DNA of 64,000 bases from Acestrorhynchus altus. Taxonomy: Eukaryota > Chordata > Actinopteri > Characiformes > Acestrorhynchidae. The DNA is taken from NCBI GenBank assembly GCA_034509495.1, contig CM067522.1, forward strand, positions 22,096,000 through 22,159,999, given 5' to 3'. Position 1 is the stretch's first letter, and every line of letters starts with the position of its first letter. The notes beneath the pieces were generated by a model that did not search any database, was not told the DNA's origin, and was given only the letters and a program-made list of their open reading frames with translations. Shown here piece after piece: positions 23,815 to 34,037 of this stretch. The position numbers were made by a program, and so were the translations under genes.

Positions 23815-23940
23815 ACCTTAACCTAAGGTCACCGTGTCTAATGCCAGACGTGGACTAGTGGGTATAAAGACCCCCAGCACTGAGCTGTGGAGCAGTGGAA
23901 ACGTGTTCTCTGGAATGATGGAGCTCCATTCAGCAAGAAG
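23815..23940. mobile_element. dispersed repeat S fragment
   Basis: AGGTCACCGTGTCTAATGCC, then GGGTATAAAGACCCCCAGCACTGAGCTG and CTCTGGAATGATGGAGCTCC, nearly identical to 14730-14825. Confidence 0.65.
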
Positions 23941-24029
23941 AATAATATGAAGGAAAGAATAAAAGAAGGAAAGAAAAAGACAGATAGAATAAAAACAGAG
24001 ACAGAAAAAAGACATTCAACAGTTGTGTG

Positions 24030-24215
24030 TCCTGTGAGAGTCAGCTGGACCCAGTCATCCCTTACTGGTTCTACCTGTGGTGGTCCACAGGGTCCAGTAC
24101 TTGGACCACTGCTGTTCAGCATTTCTATGCGTCCACTTCTTTGCGTAGTTCGGCAGGTTGGACTGAGCTATCGTTCATGTGCTGGTCAGTATCTGTATAA
24201 ACTTCTGAACCCGAG
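24030..24215 (+). pseudogene. L2/CR1-type LINE reverse transcriptase, catalytic-region fragment
   Basis: The plus-strand frame reads CGGPQGPVLGPLLFSISM (about 24070-24125), the conserved GVPQGSVLGPLLF block of non-LTR reverse transcriptases. Next comes VGLSYRSCAGQYLY, where the catalytic YADD is lost. A frame-open but dead fragment. Confidence 0.8.
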
Positions 24216-24389
24216 AGGGTCAGTAATTCTAATTGGACCCCACGTCCACTGCTGAGTCTGCTCATCAGATTAGGGTCCCTATCGACTGTCCTAGTGTTAC
24301 TCCATCTTCAACGATCCAGTATTCCACATCTGAGTGACGGATACAGCAAAAGCATGCAGACCTCTGCTTTCAGTATCTGGTGTGATGCC

Positions 24390-24625
24390 CTTGTGCAGCA
24401 GTAACTGAGCTATCATCTCAAGAGAACGTGGGTCATGCAACAAGACAACGGGCCTAAGCACACAAGTCCTTGTATGAAACGTTAAATGGATAAAGCACCC
24501 AATCTGAAACATCTTACAGTTTCTCCAAAATAAAAGTTTATATACACAGACATTAGAGACTTTCTGACGTCTGGATCCTCTTATTAATAGTGTACTGTGC
24601 AAAAGTTTGGGTACCCTGGAAAAAA
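24390..24625 (+). mobile_element. Tc1-like fragments
   Basis: GAGAACGTGGGTCATGCAACAAGACAACG (24422-24450) encodes WVMQQDN, the second-Asp block of a fish Tc1-like transposase. GTGCAAAAGTTTGGGTACCCTGG at 24597-24619 resembles a Tc1-type terminus. Confidence 0.6.
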
Positions 24626-24629
24626 GTCA

Positions 24630-25155
24630 TGGTTTTCCAACATTGAGTTCATCAAACATCTCCAAAGCTCTCCTCCTAGAACTCTAGTATTATTCATAGT
24701 TCTCATCAACACCTGGTTTGGTAATCAGTGATTGATGCATCCAGGATACATCCAGAACAAACCTTACAAAATATCACACAAGATACAGTATAATAACAGC
24801 TTGTTCTGTAGCTCCAGTCCTCTATGTCCACTGATGGGGTCGTTGGTGTTGTTGATATTGTTGGGGTTGGACGGAGCGAGGGACGGGAGGGTGTTTGTGT
24901 GCATTTGATGCCTGACAAAAAAAACGTCACATCAGCTCTTCGACAAACAAAGCTGAGCTTAAATGGCCCATGACCACCGGAGCAATCACAGAGTGCTTCC
25001 AAAGAGTGACATCCCACCGCTGGAGTTTAGAGAGAACTGTTCTGGATCAGGGAATGTCTTGCTCTTCCCAGAATCCCATTCCTGATCTGCTGCTCCTGAA
25101 CTGCTGTACTCTCCTTTATCCAGCCTTGATTATTTCAACACGTGCTTGTATTTAA
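24630..25155. other. gene-free stretch
   Basis: No recognised repeat or gene. Confidence 0.4.
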
Positions 25156-25159
25156 GCAC

Positions 25160-25975
25160 ACAATGCTCCATAGCAACCACCTGCATTGCCATAGCCACCA
25201 CCTAGCAACACTCTAGCAACCAGGGATACCAGAAAAATGTCATGGCAACAGCACTTGCAAGGATACCACAGAAATCATAATAACTGCCTTGCACCCATTA
25301 AGCAACACCATAACCACCACCTAACAACACTATAGCAACCACCTGGGATACGATAATGATCACTTAACAACCCCATAATAACTACCTTGCAACTATTTAG
25401 CAACATCATAGTAACCACCAAACAACACCATGGCAACCACCAAGCAACACTATAGCAATTGTCTGGAATACCATGGCAACCACCTCAGATACCATGGCAA
25501 CCACCTCAGATAATATAACAGCCACCCAGCAACACCAAAGCAGCTATTCATTTAACAATGCCATAGTAACCATCTTTCAACAATTTATCAACACTACAAC
25601 AACCACCAGGCAATATCATAGCAACCATTTAGTATCACCACAACAAAACCATAGCAACCACCAAACAACACCATAGCAATCATCTAGGATACCCTGGCAA
25701 CTACCTGACATATCATAACAACCACCTAGAAACACCATAACAACCAATTGGGAAACCACAGCATTCATCTAACAATGCCATAATAACCACCTTTCAGCCA
25801 TTTAGCAACATCACAAGGAAATATCATAGTATCACCATCTAGTATCACCATAGCAACCCCATAGCAACCACTGAGCAATGTCATAGCAACCATGGTAACC
25901 ACTTCACAAACTATAGCATCTATCTGAGATACTATAGAGACCACCAGGTAACACCATAGCAACCATCACAGTTTC
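25160..25975. repeat. TAGCAACCAC-type minisatellite
   Basis: About 800 bp of irregular repeats of CACCATAGCAACCACC and variants, the reverse complement of the 22.4 kb tract. Confidence 0.9.
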
Positions 25976-26189
25976 CCCTTATAGACCACAGAGCAGCAGC
26001 TGCTTTGGAGTTGGACTGGACTGAGAGGGGTTTGTCATACTGTACGTTGTGTGTGTCGTCACTATTGGACCAAAACCTCGTATCTCTAAAACAACAACTT
26101 TACATTAACTTCTGAAACAGTTGACCTTCTAAACGACCCCTCCAGTAGACTGTCTCCATTTAATCTTCACCCTGATAAGAGCGATAAAG

Positions 26190-26192
<3 letters not shown>

Positions 26193-26252
<60 letters not shown>

Positions 26253-26309
26253 CCACAGCAGTGCCATGTTTGGACTCGAAAGTACAAAAACACGCCCTGA
26301 CACTCCACT

Positions 26310-26346
<37 letters not shown>

Positions 26347-26370
26347 TACACACACACACACACACACACG
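26193..26370. repeat. (GA)n and (CA)n microsatellites
   Basis: (GA)n at 26193-26246; (CA)n at 26312-26342 and 26350-26369. Confidence 0.95.
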
Positions 26371-26589
26371 GTCACGATTCCAAGAAAAAGTGTGAGAGCG
26401 ATCAGGAAGATCGTTGCAGAATATCTGGAATGTTGTTATGTAACTCGTGGTTGTCTAAGCCAGCGTGCACATGTTGGGCAATGTGGGCTCGGTGCGTTCT
26501 AGGTGCGTTCTAGGTGTGTTTGGGCTCTGAATGGGTGTGTAGGTGTTGTTATTGTTAATCTCACATAGGTCCTATCTAGTCCCCATAAA

Positions 26590-27115
26590 TACAGTGTTTA
26601 TATACACAGTGAATCTGGAAAGTTCTTTTTTGGAAATGGATTCATTTCCCCCCCAAACATCTGAACACACAACCCCACCATGACAGCGTTAAAGAAGAGA
26701 AAATCTTTCTACATTTATTAAAAATAAAAACACAACAATATAACAGACAGCCTTTACCGTGACACTCAGAATTGAGCTCAGGTGCATCTCGATCATCCTT
26801 CAGATGCTTCTACAGCTTGATTGGACACCTGCAGTGAATTCAGTTGATTGGACATGATTTGGAGAGACACACCTGTTTATATCAGGTCTCATAGTAGACT
26901 GTGCAGGTCAGAGGCAAACCAAGAGACTGTCCAGCTGAGCCTCAGAATCAGGAATGTGTGGAGACATAGATCTGGAGAGGGTACAAAAACAATTCTGCTG
27001 CATTGAAGATCCCACTGAGCACAGTGGCCTCCATCATCCATAAATGGAAGAAGTTTGGAGCCACCAGGACTCTTCACAGAGCTGGTCCACCGTCCAAACC
27101 GAGTGAGGCCGCGCG
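26590..27115 (+). mobile_element. Tc1-like transposon, 5' half
   Basis: CACAGTGGCCTCCATCATCCATAAATGGAAGAAGTTTGGAGCCACCAGGACTCTTC (27020-27075) is the HTH-coding part of a common fish Tc1-like transposase; it reads IHKWKKFGATRTLHRAGPPS in one frame. The preceding region fits the 5' UTR of such elements. The 3' half is absent. Confidence 0.75.
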
Positions 27116-27395
27116 GATGTTTATCACATAATAACGAGATTCTTTCGTGTCTTTGTAAAAACGATGATTATTCAGATATGTTTGTAATTATACTTGGCAG
27201 CACTATGGTTTCCTACTCTCTGACCAACGAGTGCTCAGGTGGAACCACAAGGGAACAGCTACTAAACCACGACCCGGTTCCAGGTAGCAAATTTACCCAA
27301 TGGAAAGCAGAGAGTGCAGAGTAGTGTATGTGCCATACAGTGGAAACGTGCTGTACCGCATTTCTCAGAGAATGTAAACAGTGGGGGCTGTGCAA

Positions 27396-27399
<4 letters not shown>

Positions 27400-27430
<31 letters not shown>

Positions 27431-27647
27431 GTGGAGTATAATCAGGGTTTGAGTAAATATCACCTCAGGCTTGAGACTCCCCCAGCTGTGTGTGTGTGTG
27501 TGGCTATTCTGGTGTGTGTAATGTGTATGTGTGTGTGTGCATGTGTGTGTGTGTGTGTGTGTGTGTGTACTGGTGTGACCCCGTAACACCACTTAGAAGA
27601 CACTGCATGCCAGGGTGGAAAAATGCCACTATCTGTTCCCACAGCTC

Positions 27648-27689
<42 letters not shown>

Positions 27690-27690
27690 A
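27400..27690. repeat. (CA)n / (GT)n cluster
   Basis: (CA)n at 27400-27428, GT-rich blocks at 27487-27505 and 27520-27568, and (CA)n at 27652-27688. The opposing CA and GT tracts could pair as a long imperfect inverted repeat. Confidence 0.9.
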
Positions 27691-27946
27691 TCTGAATGTT
27701 GACTCTGGCCAGCCCAGCTAACTGCTGTGTGTATCAGAAATACACATTCAGCTCAGTGAACTACAACACACACAGAAAAGGCTTTAATTCACACTCTGAA
27801 CTTTATCATCTGAGCGGTGTGTGATCAGCTGAACACAGACCTGATTTGCATTATATACTGACTCTACATAACAATAAACATTCAAATAACCGTTCTAATG
27901 GTGACTGTCCTGACCACTTCACTGACCAGGGTTTATACAGCTCCCC

Positions 27947-28316
27947 TGACCATACAGATCACCCTGATCTTCAGCCAGTGCAAACCCACGGATACCACAG
28001 AGCAGATATATGATGTGGGTGGTGGGATGGTGGTGGTGTGTTAGTGTGTGTTGCTGGTACGAGTGGATCAGACGCAGCAGTGCTGCTGGAGTGTTTAAAC
28101 CCCTCAGTGTCACTGCTGGACCGAGAACAGTCCACCAACCATAAATGTCCAGCCGACAGCGTCCTGTGGGCAGCGTCCTGTGAAGATGAAGGACTAGAGG
28201 ACGACCAACACAAACTGTGCAGAAACAGATGAGCTTCTGTCTCTGACTTTACATCTACAAGGTGGAGACACTCGGTAGGAGTGTCTGATAGAGTGGACAG
28301 TGAGTGGACCCAGTGT
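27947..28316. mobile_element. foldback repeat R, core orientation 1
   Basis: Left arm with GGTGGTGGTGTGTTAGTGTG and GCAGTGCTGCTGGAGTGTTTAAAC; core begins CCCTCAGTGTCACTGCTGG as in the 10.2 kb copy. Truncated at the far end near ACAGTGAGTGGACCCAGTG. Confidence 0.8.
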
Positions 28317-28319
28317 TTT

Positions 28320-29025
28320 TGATGCATCAGACACTTTAAAATCCGATTTAAGCCTCCAGAGCGTCCACACTGAGACACAAATCCAACTGTAAATGGATTT
28401 CAAATGACCTTAAAATGTGGTTTGGATCTATTTCTTAAAAGACATCGTGTGGCTGCACAGCTTCTGAAGAGTGTGTGCGCTGTTCTTTGGCTTTGTGTGA
28501 GCCGGAGTCACGCTGTTATCACATGATACCCCTCGGTAGGAACGTGGGGGAGGAGATATTGAACCACAACTGATTGTATTGGCAGAGTCAGACTATCCGT
28601 AGGTCACAATGGTCAGGAGGTCACTGTGACAAGTGATTAACTGTCGGATCCAAAGGACATCAGGTTTTTAAATGTCTTATAAGTTTCGAAACGTGTTGCT
28701 TCAATGCTGAAAAAAAAGTTTCTGAGACCCAATTATTTATGTATTTATTAATTTGAAAACTCAGGTCAGTGAACTGCAGTTCATCTTATTTTCATATCTC
28801 GATCACGTTAAAGCATAATACTGATCATTAAAAATTAGAAATGTCCCTATTACTTCATTTATTTGTATAATAAGGTGAACATAATGAATCTGATTCACGT
28901 TTTCATAATTCATGCATGAAAGCGTCAATGTTAAACCAACGCTGTGATGAGAATCAGCACAACAGTCAACAAACCTCAGAAACATACTATTATCTGAGTG
29001 TTTAGTTGACTTTTCTGGTTTGGTC
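28320..29025. other. gene-free stretch
   Basis: Unique, fairly AT-rich after 28640. Nothing recognised. Confidence 0.4.
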
Positions 29026-29029
29026 TGAT

Positions 29030-29485
29030 ATGGGTCTGGTCTGGACTGGTCTAGTGTGGGTCTGGTCTGGTCTGGGTCTGTTCAGGTCTGGGTCCAGATT
29101 TGGTCTGGGTCTGGTCTGATGTGGGTCTGGACTGGGTCTGAGTCTGGACTGGTCTGAGTCTGTTCTGGGTCTGGACTGGTCTAGTGTGGGTCTCTTCTGG
29201 GTCTGGACTGGACTAGTGGGGATCTGTTCTGGGTCTGGACTGGTCTAGTGTGGGTCTGTTCTGGGTCTGGACTGGTCTAGAGTGGGTCTGGTCTGGGTCT
29301 GGACTGGTCTAGTGTGGGTCTGGTCTGGGTCTGGACTGGTCTTGTGTGGGTCTCTTCTGGGTCTGGACTGGTCTAGAGTGGGTCTGGTCTGGGTCTGGAC
29401 TGGTATAGTGTGGGTCTGTTCTGGGTCTGGACTGGATTATTGTGGGTCTCTTCTGGGTCTGGACTGGTCTAGAGTGGGTCTTTCT
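29030..29485. repeat. GGTCTGG-type minisatellite
   Basis: Repeats of TGGGTCTGGACTGGTCTAG with variants; higher-order units of about 35-60 bp. Purine-skewed (G/T-rich on the plus strand). The 212-codon frame starting at 29282 is a repeat product. Confidence 0.9.
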
Positions 29486-29489
29486 GGAA

Positions 29490-30360
29490 GGTCACATGAC
29501 TGCTGTTTTCAGCTGAGCAGTGAAAGTGCAGCAGGAATCTTTATGGTTTCTCTGATCGCTGATAGTGAACGAGTTACACTTCCTCTTTGGCCTGGTATCA
29601 CAGCTTTGGTCAACAGATATATGTTGTACACTCACACTCTGCAGGCGGTCTTTCACGCCGCTCTGCCTAAAATGTCCCTTTCCTGTCCAGCAGTGCTGCT
29701 CAACTTTCCCCTGAGTCACTTCTTCACAGTTAAACTGCAGGACAGTTTCTCCTCCTCAGAACCCACAGAGACCTCAGACAGAACTCCCTCAGCCTGGGGA
29801 ACCAACCTTTCTGCTGGCACGGAAAACAGAAGTAAACCCACTCCCTTTTGGTTTTGGACTCCCCGGCAGAAGGGACTGTCCCAGCTTTACAGGCAGGACA
29901 GCAACAATCTGATGACATGACTCTGGTCTTGGTGTGGGACGTTCATATTCAAGGAAGCAAAATTGAATCATGAGATAAAACTGAAGACATTTCTGGATTT
30001 ACAGAAATATTAGGTCTAAATAAAAAGGACTGTTTACACGTTTCAATATTTAAATGAATTAACAGGTTTTCTCATACATTTTACAGTGTTGACCGGAGGC
30101 CTGAAGGGCGGTCAGGTAAACAGGCTTCTGTTTGTACTGAGCAAACTCAGACGAGCCCAGGTGACAGACGAGTCGTCTACTGGCCCATAAACCCCATCCT
30201 CCAGCCTTCACATGCTAATTACACAGTACGGAGGAACACTGTCATTACGAGCGACGCCCTCCATAGCCTGCTATCGTGCTTTTAACCAATAAGGGTTTTT
30301 AACAGACCGTTTATAGAGTGAAACAATAATAATAATGCCAGTTTTATGGTACATATCCTA
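29490..30360. other. gene-free stretch
   Basis: Unique sequence. Several open frames but no splice-supported or recognisable exon. Confidence 0.4.
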
Positions 30361-30361
30361 G

Positions 30362-30600
30362 GGGCGTGGTCTGGTGAGGGAACCAGTCTTGTGACTGGGA
30401 GGTTGCCGTTTGATTCCCTGAACTGAAGTGCCTTTGAGCAACGCTTAACTCCCCAGCTGCCCCCCGGGCCCCGGGGATAGGGCTGCCCACCGCCCCGGGC
30501 ATGTGTGCTCACTGCCCCCTGGTGTGTGAATTCACTAGTGTGTGTGTGTATCGCTGTGTGTGGATGGGTTAAATGCAGAGGACAATGCAAAACACAGCAG
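30362..30600 (+). mobile_element. tRNA-derived SINE head
   Basis: GCGTGGTCTGGTGAGGGAACCAGTCTTGTGAC (A-box region) and CCGTTTGATTCCCTGAACTG (B-box region), then GTGCTCACTGCCCCCTGGTG as in the 11.9 kb copy. The 3' tail is missing. Confidence 0.75.
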
Positions 30601-30604
30601 GTCT

Positions 30605-31585
30605 ATGAGCACCTTCCCCTTGATGAGAAATAACTGGCGTTTCCACTCGTCTAGACCCTCCTGTGATCAAATCACTGCAGTTCTTCACGCAGACACGACT
30701 TTCCCAACAATATTACTCTAAAACAGGCGCATTTTAAACCAGCTCGAGGCAAAACATGTTCACTTTAAACCACAAACAAACGTTTAACCTCTAATTTGCT
30801 GCTCAAAGACATTTCAGGCATAACCGACATGCACGCTGTTCCTTATATTTTCGAGTTTTTTTTTCCTCGCCACACATTTATTCAGTACTGCAGACGAGTG
30901 TGAAAAGTGCAACATATCTATCCTCGTCTTCAGTACAGCCTGCCATCAGCTCCAAATTAAGCTGGCCAGGAAAGCAGAACGATAATCAGACTCTATTTTA
31001 ATCTTTAAACACTTCGTTAAAATTCCTCTCAAATAAACAAAGGTTTTAACGTCTAAATTACTGCGTTTATAAGCACCCAGTAAACAAACATTTGTTTACA
31101 CAAACACTGTTAGCCTGTATAGGCGCGAAACTAATGTTTTTACTCATATTTTCACTATATTTTGTAATTATTCACGTTAAACCCTCCACTTCAGTTCTAC
31201 CCTCTTATGACTATTAAAGCCAATAAGCATCATTTTCACAAACCCTAAAACAGTCTTGTGGGACGCCACGAAACACTCGCAAACACTCGCAAATAATCCC
31301 TGATCGTTGCTGCATTAGGATTAATAACTGAACAGCATATTTAATCACTTATATTTACACAACAGTTAACTGATGCATTTCAACAATGGTCACCTCCAAT
31401 CAGATCAAAAATGAGGAGCAGCTTCTATTGTTCTTCCTAACGGTCACCGTATTGACGTCACCAGGAAGACAACAATAGCAGGCTGTTAATGACTACATCA
31501 GTCTCGACTGAGTAACGCTACGACATTCACGCTTTCGCCAGCCAATGGCAAGAGATAAGCCTAGCTGATGGTTCACTTCAATCAG
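30605..31585. other. gene-free stretch
   Basis: Nothing recognised beyond CCCTAAAACAGTCTTGTGGGACGCCACGAA near 31242, similar to 9822-9850. Confidence 0.4.
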
Positions 31586-31589
31586 GCCA

Positions 31590-31860
31590 AGCAGCCCCAT
31601 ACCATGACACTTCCACCACCATGCTTCACAGTTGGCATGCGTTAGTTGATTTTCCGTGCAGTGCAACTGATGAACTGATGAATGATGATCTCTTCCCAGA
31701 CTCTACAGCTGTCTTTCTGGAATCAGGGCTCTGACCGTGGTCACTCATGTAAAGAATCAAGAGCAAACCAAACGAATGTAAAGGTTTAATAAACCGGCTC
31801 CTCGAAAGTCCTCTCTAACGATGGTCTAATCATTTGCAGATGATCAGCTACACCTGAAAT
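31590..31860 (-). mobile_element. deleted Tc1-like remnant
   Basis: CACTTCCACCACCATGCTTCACAGTTGG (31607-31634) is the complement of the KHGGGSV block. CAAGAGCAAACCAAACGAATG (31749) and AACGATGGTCTAATCATTTGCAGATGAT (31815) match the ends of the 8.1 kb and 16.6 kb copies. The middle is lost. Confidence 0.6.
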
Positions 31861-31864
31861 ATGA

Positions 31865-33370
31865 AATAATGTTTAACAACTGCTTTTCAAAAGATATTTC
31901 TTCAGATGTTTAAGTTTAGTTATATCACATCCATCTCTCAGGGCAGCTTAAATGTCTTTATTTAAACAGACAGAGGTTTTATAGCCCGTTTTTCCATCCA
32001 TTTGTTCTACTTCAGCTCTGACAATGTTCACCTGATGCAATTCAGTGAAACGGCCACCACTACAGACGTGCATCAGCAGTAAGAAAGCAACACTGGTCAG
32101 TTTTTCTCCAGTATCTAACAGGACCATTTAGACCAGTCCAGTCTGATTATGTTAAACTGATGCAATCCATTATCCATTACACTGGCAGGTAGAAGGTGTT
32201 TTCCACTGTTAATCCACTTTACTTCTAACCTCCATCAGAGACTAACACGATACCGGTTTGCTCTTTGTCTGATGCAATGCTGTGAAAGTGGAGACCACAA
32301 ATCTGCCCATTTTAACGCAGAACATCCGTTTTCCGTAAGTTTACCTGAATATTAATGAGAAGCTGGTTAATAATCACACAATACAGGCTGTTTATAAGCA
32401 ATTTGCCATTTTTAAAACTAGTTTAATTAATCACACGATTAATCAACCAATATTTATGACTCAATCTGGGTAACATTCTGAGACCCTCATTTGCAAAGTA
32501 ACCCAACAATAATTACAAATCACATAAAAGTCATATACAAATATTATTAGACATATAAATCCATTCGAACCAGTGGGTGTGAAGCTCTCTGTAGTGGTCC
32601 TCCAGCTCACCCGGGGGAGACGGTAGTCCGTACTCGGCTGGTAACGACACAGCACTGTACTATACACTGTACTATAAACATTATATAAACAGAAATGATA
32701 CTGCAAGGAACATGAAACAGCGTTTATTTCACGTTGTATTATTATGTAATATGAACTGATCCAATACTGAGAATGTATTTTACTCTTCAGTCAAGAAGAC
32801 TTTACAGTTAAAAAATGAGCATCGTTGGTCTTATTAACCCTCCGAATCAAATCATGCTTAATGTCACGTTACTGCTGTACGTGGTTAAGGAACCAGCCTT
32901 GTGACTGCAAGGTTTGATTCCCTGAACTGGCAAGACGGGACTGGATTTGACTTAAATCCACTGCCACCTTAAATCCACTGCCACCTTAAATCTCCTGCCA
33001 CCTTAAATCTCCTGCCTGCTTACTTTGTTTATGTTTTAGAATCTAATTCATACTTAATATTAGTGTAATTCTCAGTGTATTAGTGTAATTATAATTATCA
33101 AAAACATTTAATTCCTCTTTCTTATATATTTTTAAAATTTCCGTCTCATTAGAATTCAAGGTTACACAAAGAGCTGTGTCGAACTATTGGTCAGTTCTTC
33201 TGCTTTCTATCGCCACTGAAGTTCGGCCGATACGGTTTTGCCAGTTTGCTGATTATCGTTGTCTTTTATCAGCAACGCACCACCAAAAAAGTCCATTCCA
33301 TCGTCGCTCTGTTTGTCATCTAATCATTCTGCTTCCTAATTTCAACCTGCGGCCACATTTTCAAACAAGC
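31865..33370. other. gene-free stretch upstream of xbp1
   Basis: Contains three spaced CTGATGCAAT words (32033, 32158, 32270) with similar sequence around them, perhaps an old tandem repeat of about 115-125 bp. A truncated SINE head lies at 32878-32950 (AAGGAACCAGCCTTGTGAC and GGTTTGATTCCCTGAACTGG). No gene is seen. Confidence 0.4.
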
Positions 33371-33374
33371 CCGG

Positions 33375-33479
33375 TGTGAAGCTCCTTTCTCGGGGCCACT
33401 TCGGTAACGCCCTGCCGGTTCAGGGGATCGAACGGGCGGCCTTCCTGCACCTCCGGGCCTGTCCAAAAAAAAAAAAAAA
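33375..33479 (-). mobile_element. CpG-rich SINE fragment with A15 tract
   Basis: The minus strand reads CCGTTCGATCCCCTGAACCGGCAGG, aligning with GGTTTGATTCCCTGAACTGGCAGG of the 11.9 kb SINE, then a GAAGTGGCCCCGAG segment. The plus side ends in 15 A residues (33465-33479). CpGs that are TpG or CpA in the other copies are retained. It lies about 170 bp upstream of the xbp1 ERSE. Confidence 0.65.
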
Positions 33480-33599
33480 TAATAATAGTTTATAAATATA
33501 TATTTAAAATTATTGATCTTGTTGAATATTTCCAACAATAACACACACTTTTAGTTTATTTAAGGACCGAAAAGAAGAGTTTTTCGTTTCTGTTGCATC

Positions 33600-33825
33600 A
33601 GCCTTCAACCAATCCGAGGCCGCCTCTGTATGACGTGCCGGCGGCCGCAGCCAATCAGCGTGCACCACGATGCTAGAAATATAGAGCAGGCGCGGCCCCG
33701 CTCAGAGCGATCGAGGGCAGAGGGACAGTAGGGAGCCTAAGGAGGGAATAGCGGAGCTACAGTCGCTTTAACAGCCTTCCCAGCCGCACGGATCCTCCAC
33801 ACGAAGCCCTCGGAGGGAATACAAC
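33600..33825 (+). promoter_or_regulatory. xbp1: xbp1 promoter and 5' UTR
   Basis: GC-rich, CpG-rich region with two CCAAT boxes (33609 and 33651), an ERSE (33651-33669), TGACGTGC (33631-33638) and a weak TATA-like AAATATAG (33677-33684). A start site around 33700-33720 would leave a 5' UTR of about 110-125 nt before ATG 33826. No upstream ATG lies in that leader. Confidence 0.75.
33651..33669 (+). promoter_or_regulatory. xbp1: ER stress response element (ERSE)
   Basis: CCAATCAGCGTGCACCACG is an exact CCAAT-N9-CCACG match. In vertebrates NF-Y binds the CCAAT half and ATF6/XBP1 the CCACG half. Its place just upstream of xbp1 fits known ER-stress induction and self-regulation of XBP1. Confidence 0.88.
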
Positions 33826-34037
33826 ATGGTTGTAGTCTCAGCAGGGGCCGCAGGGGCCCATAAAGTCCTCCTCATCTCGGGGAAGCAGAGCTCCGGGCAG
33901 CTCGGCCGCTCCGTGTCCGTCGTCCTGCCGCCCTCCGCGCACCACACGTCGGATTCGGACTCCAGCGCCACCGCGCCTCCTCTGCGGAAGAGACAGCGGC
34001 TCACACACCTGAGTCCCGAGGAGAAAGCCCTGCGCCG
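33826..34037 (+). CDS. xbp1: xbp1 coding exon 1
   Basis: Encodes MVVVSAGAAGAHKVLLISGK through SPEEKALRR (last codon split CG|G). Donor CG|GTGAGC. The low-complexity Ser/Ala/Pro stretch precedes the LRKRQRLTHLSPEEK segment that leads into the basic region. Confidence 0.96.

Noticed and set aside
29282..29920. 212-codon open frame
   Set aside because: The first third translates the GGTCTGG minisatellite; the rest has no domain, start context or splice support.
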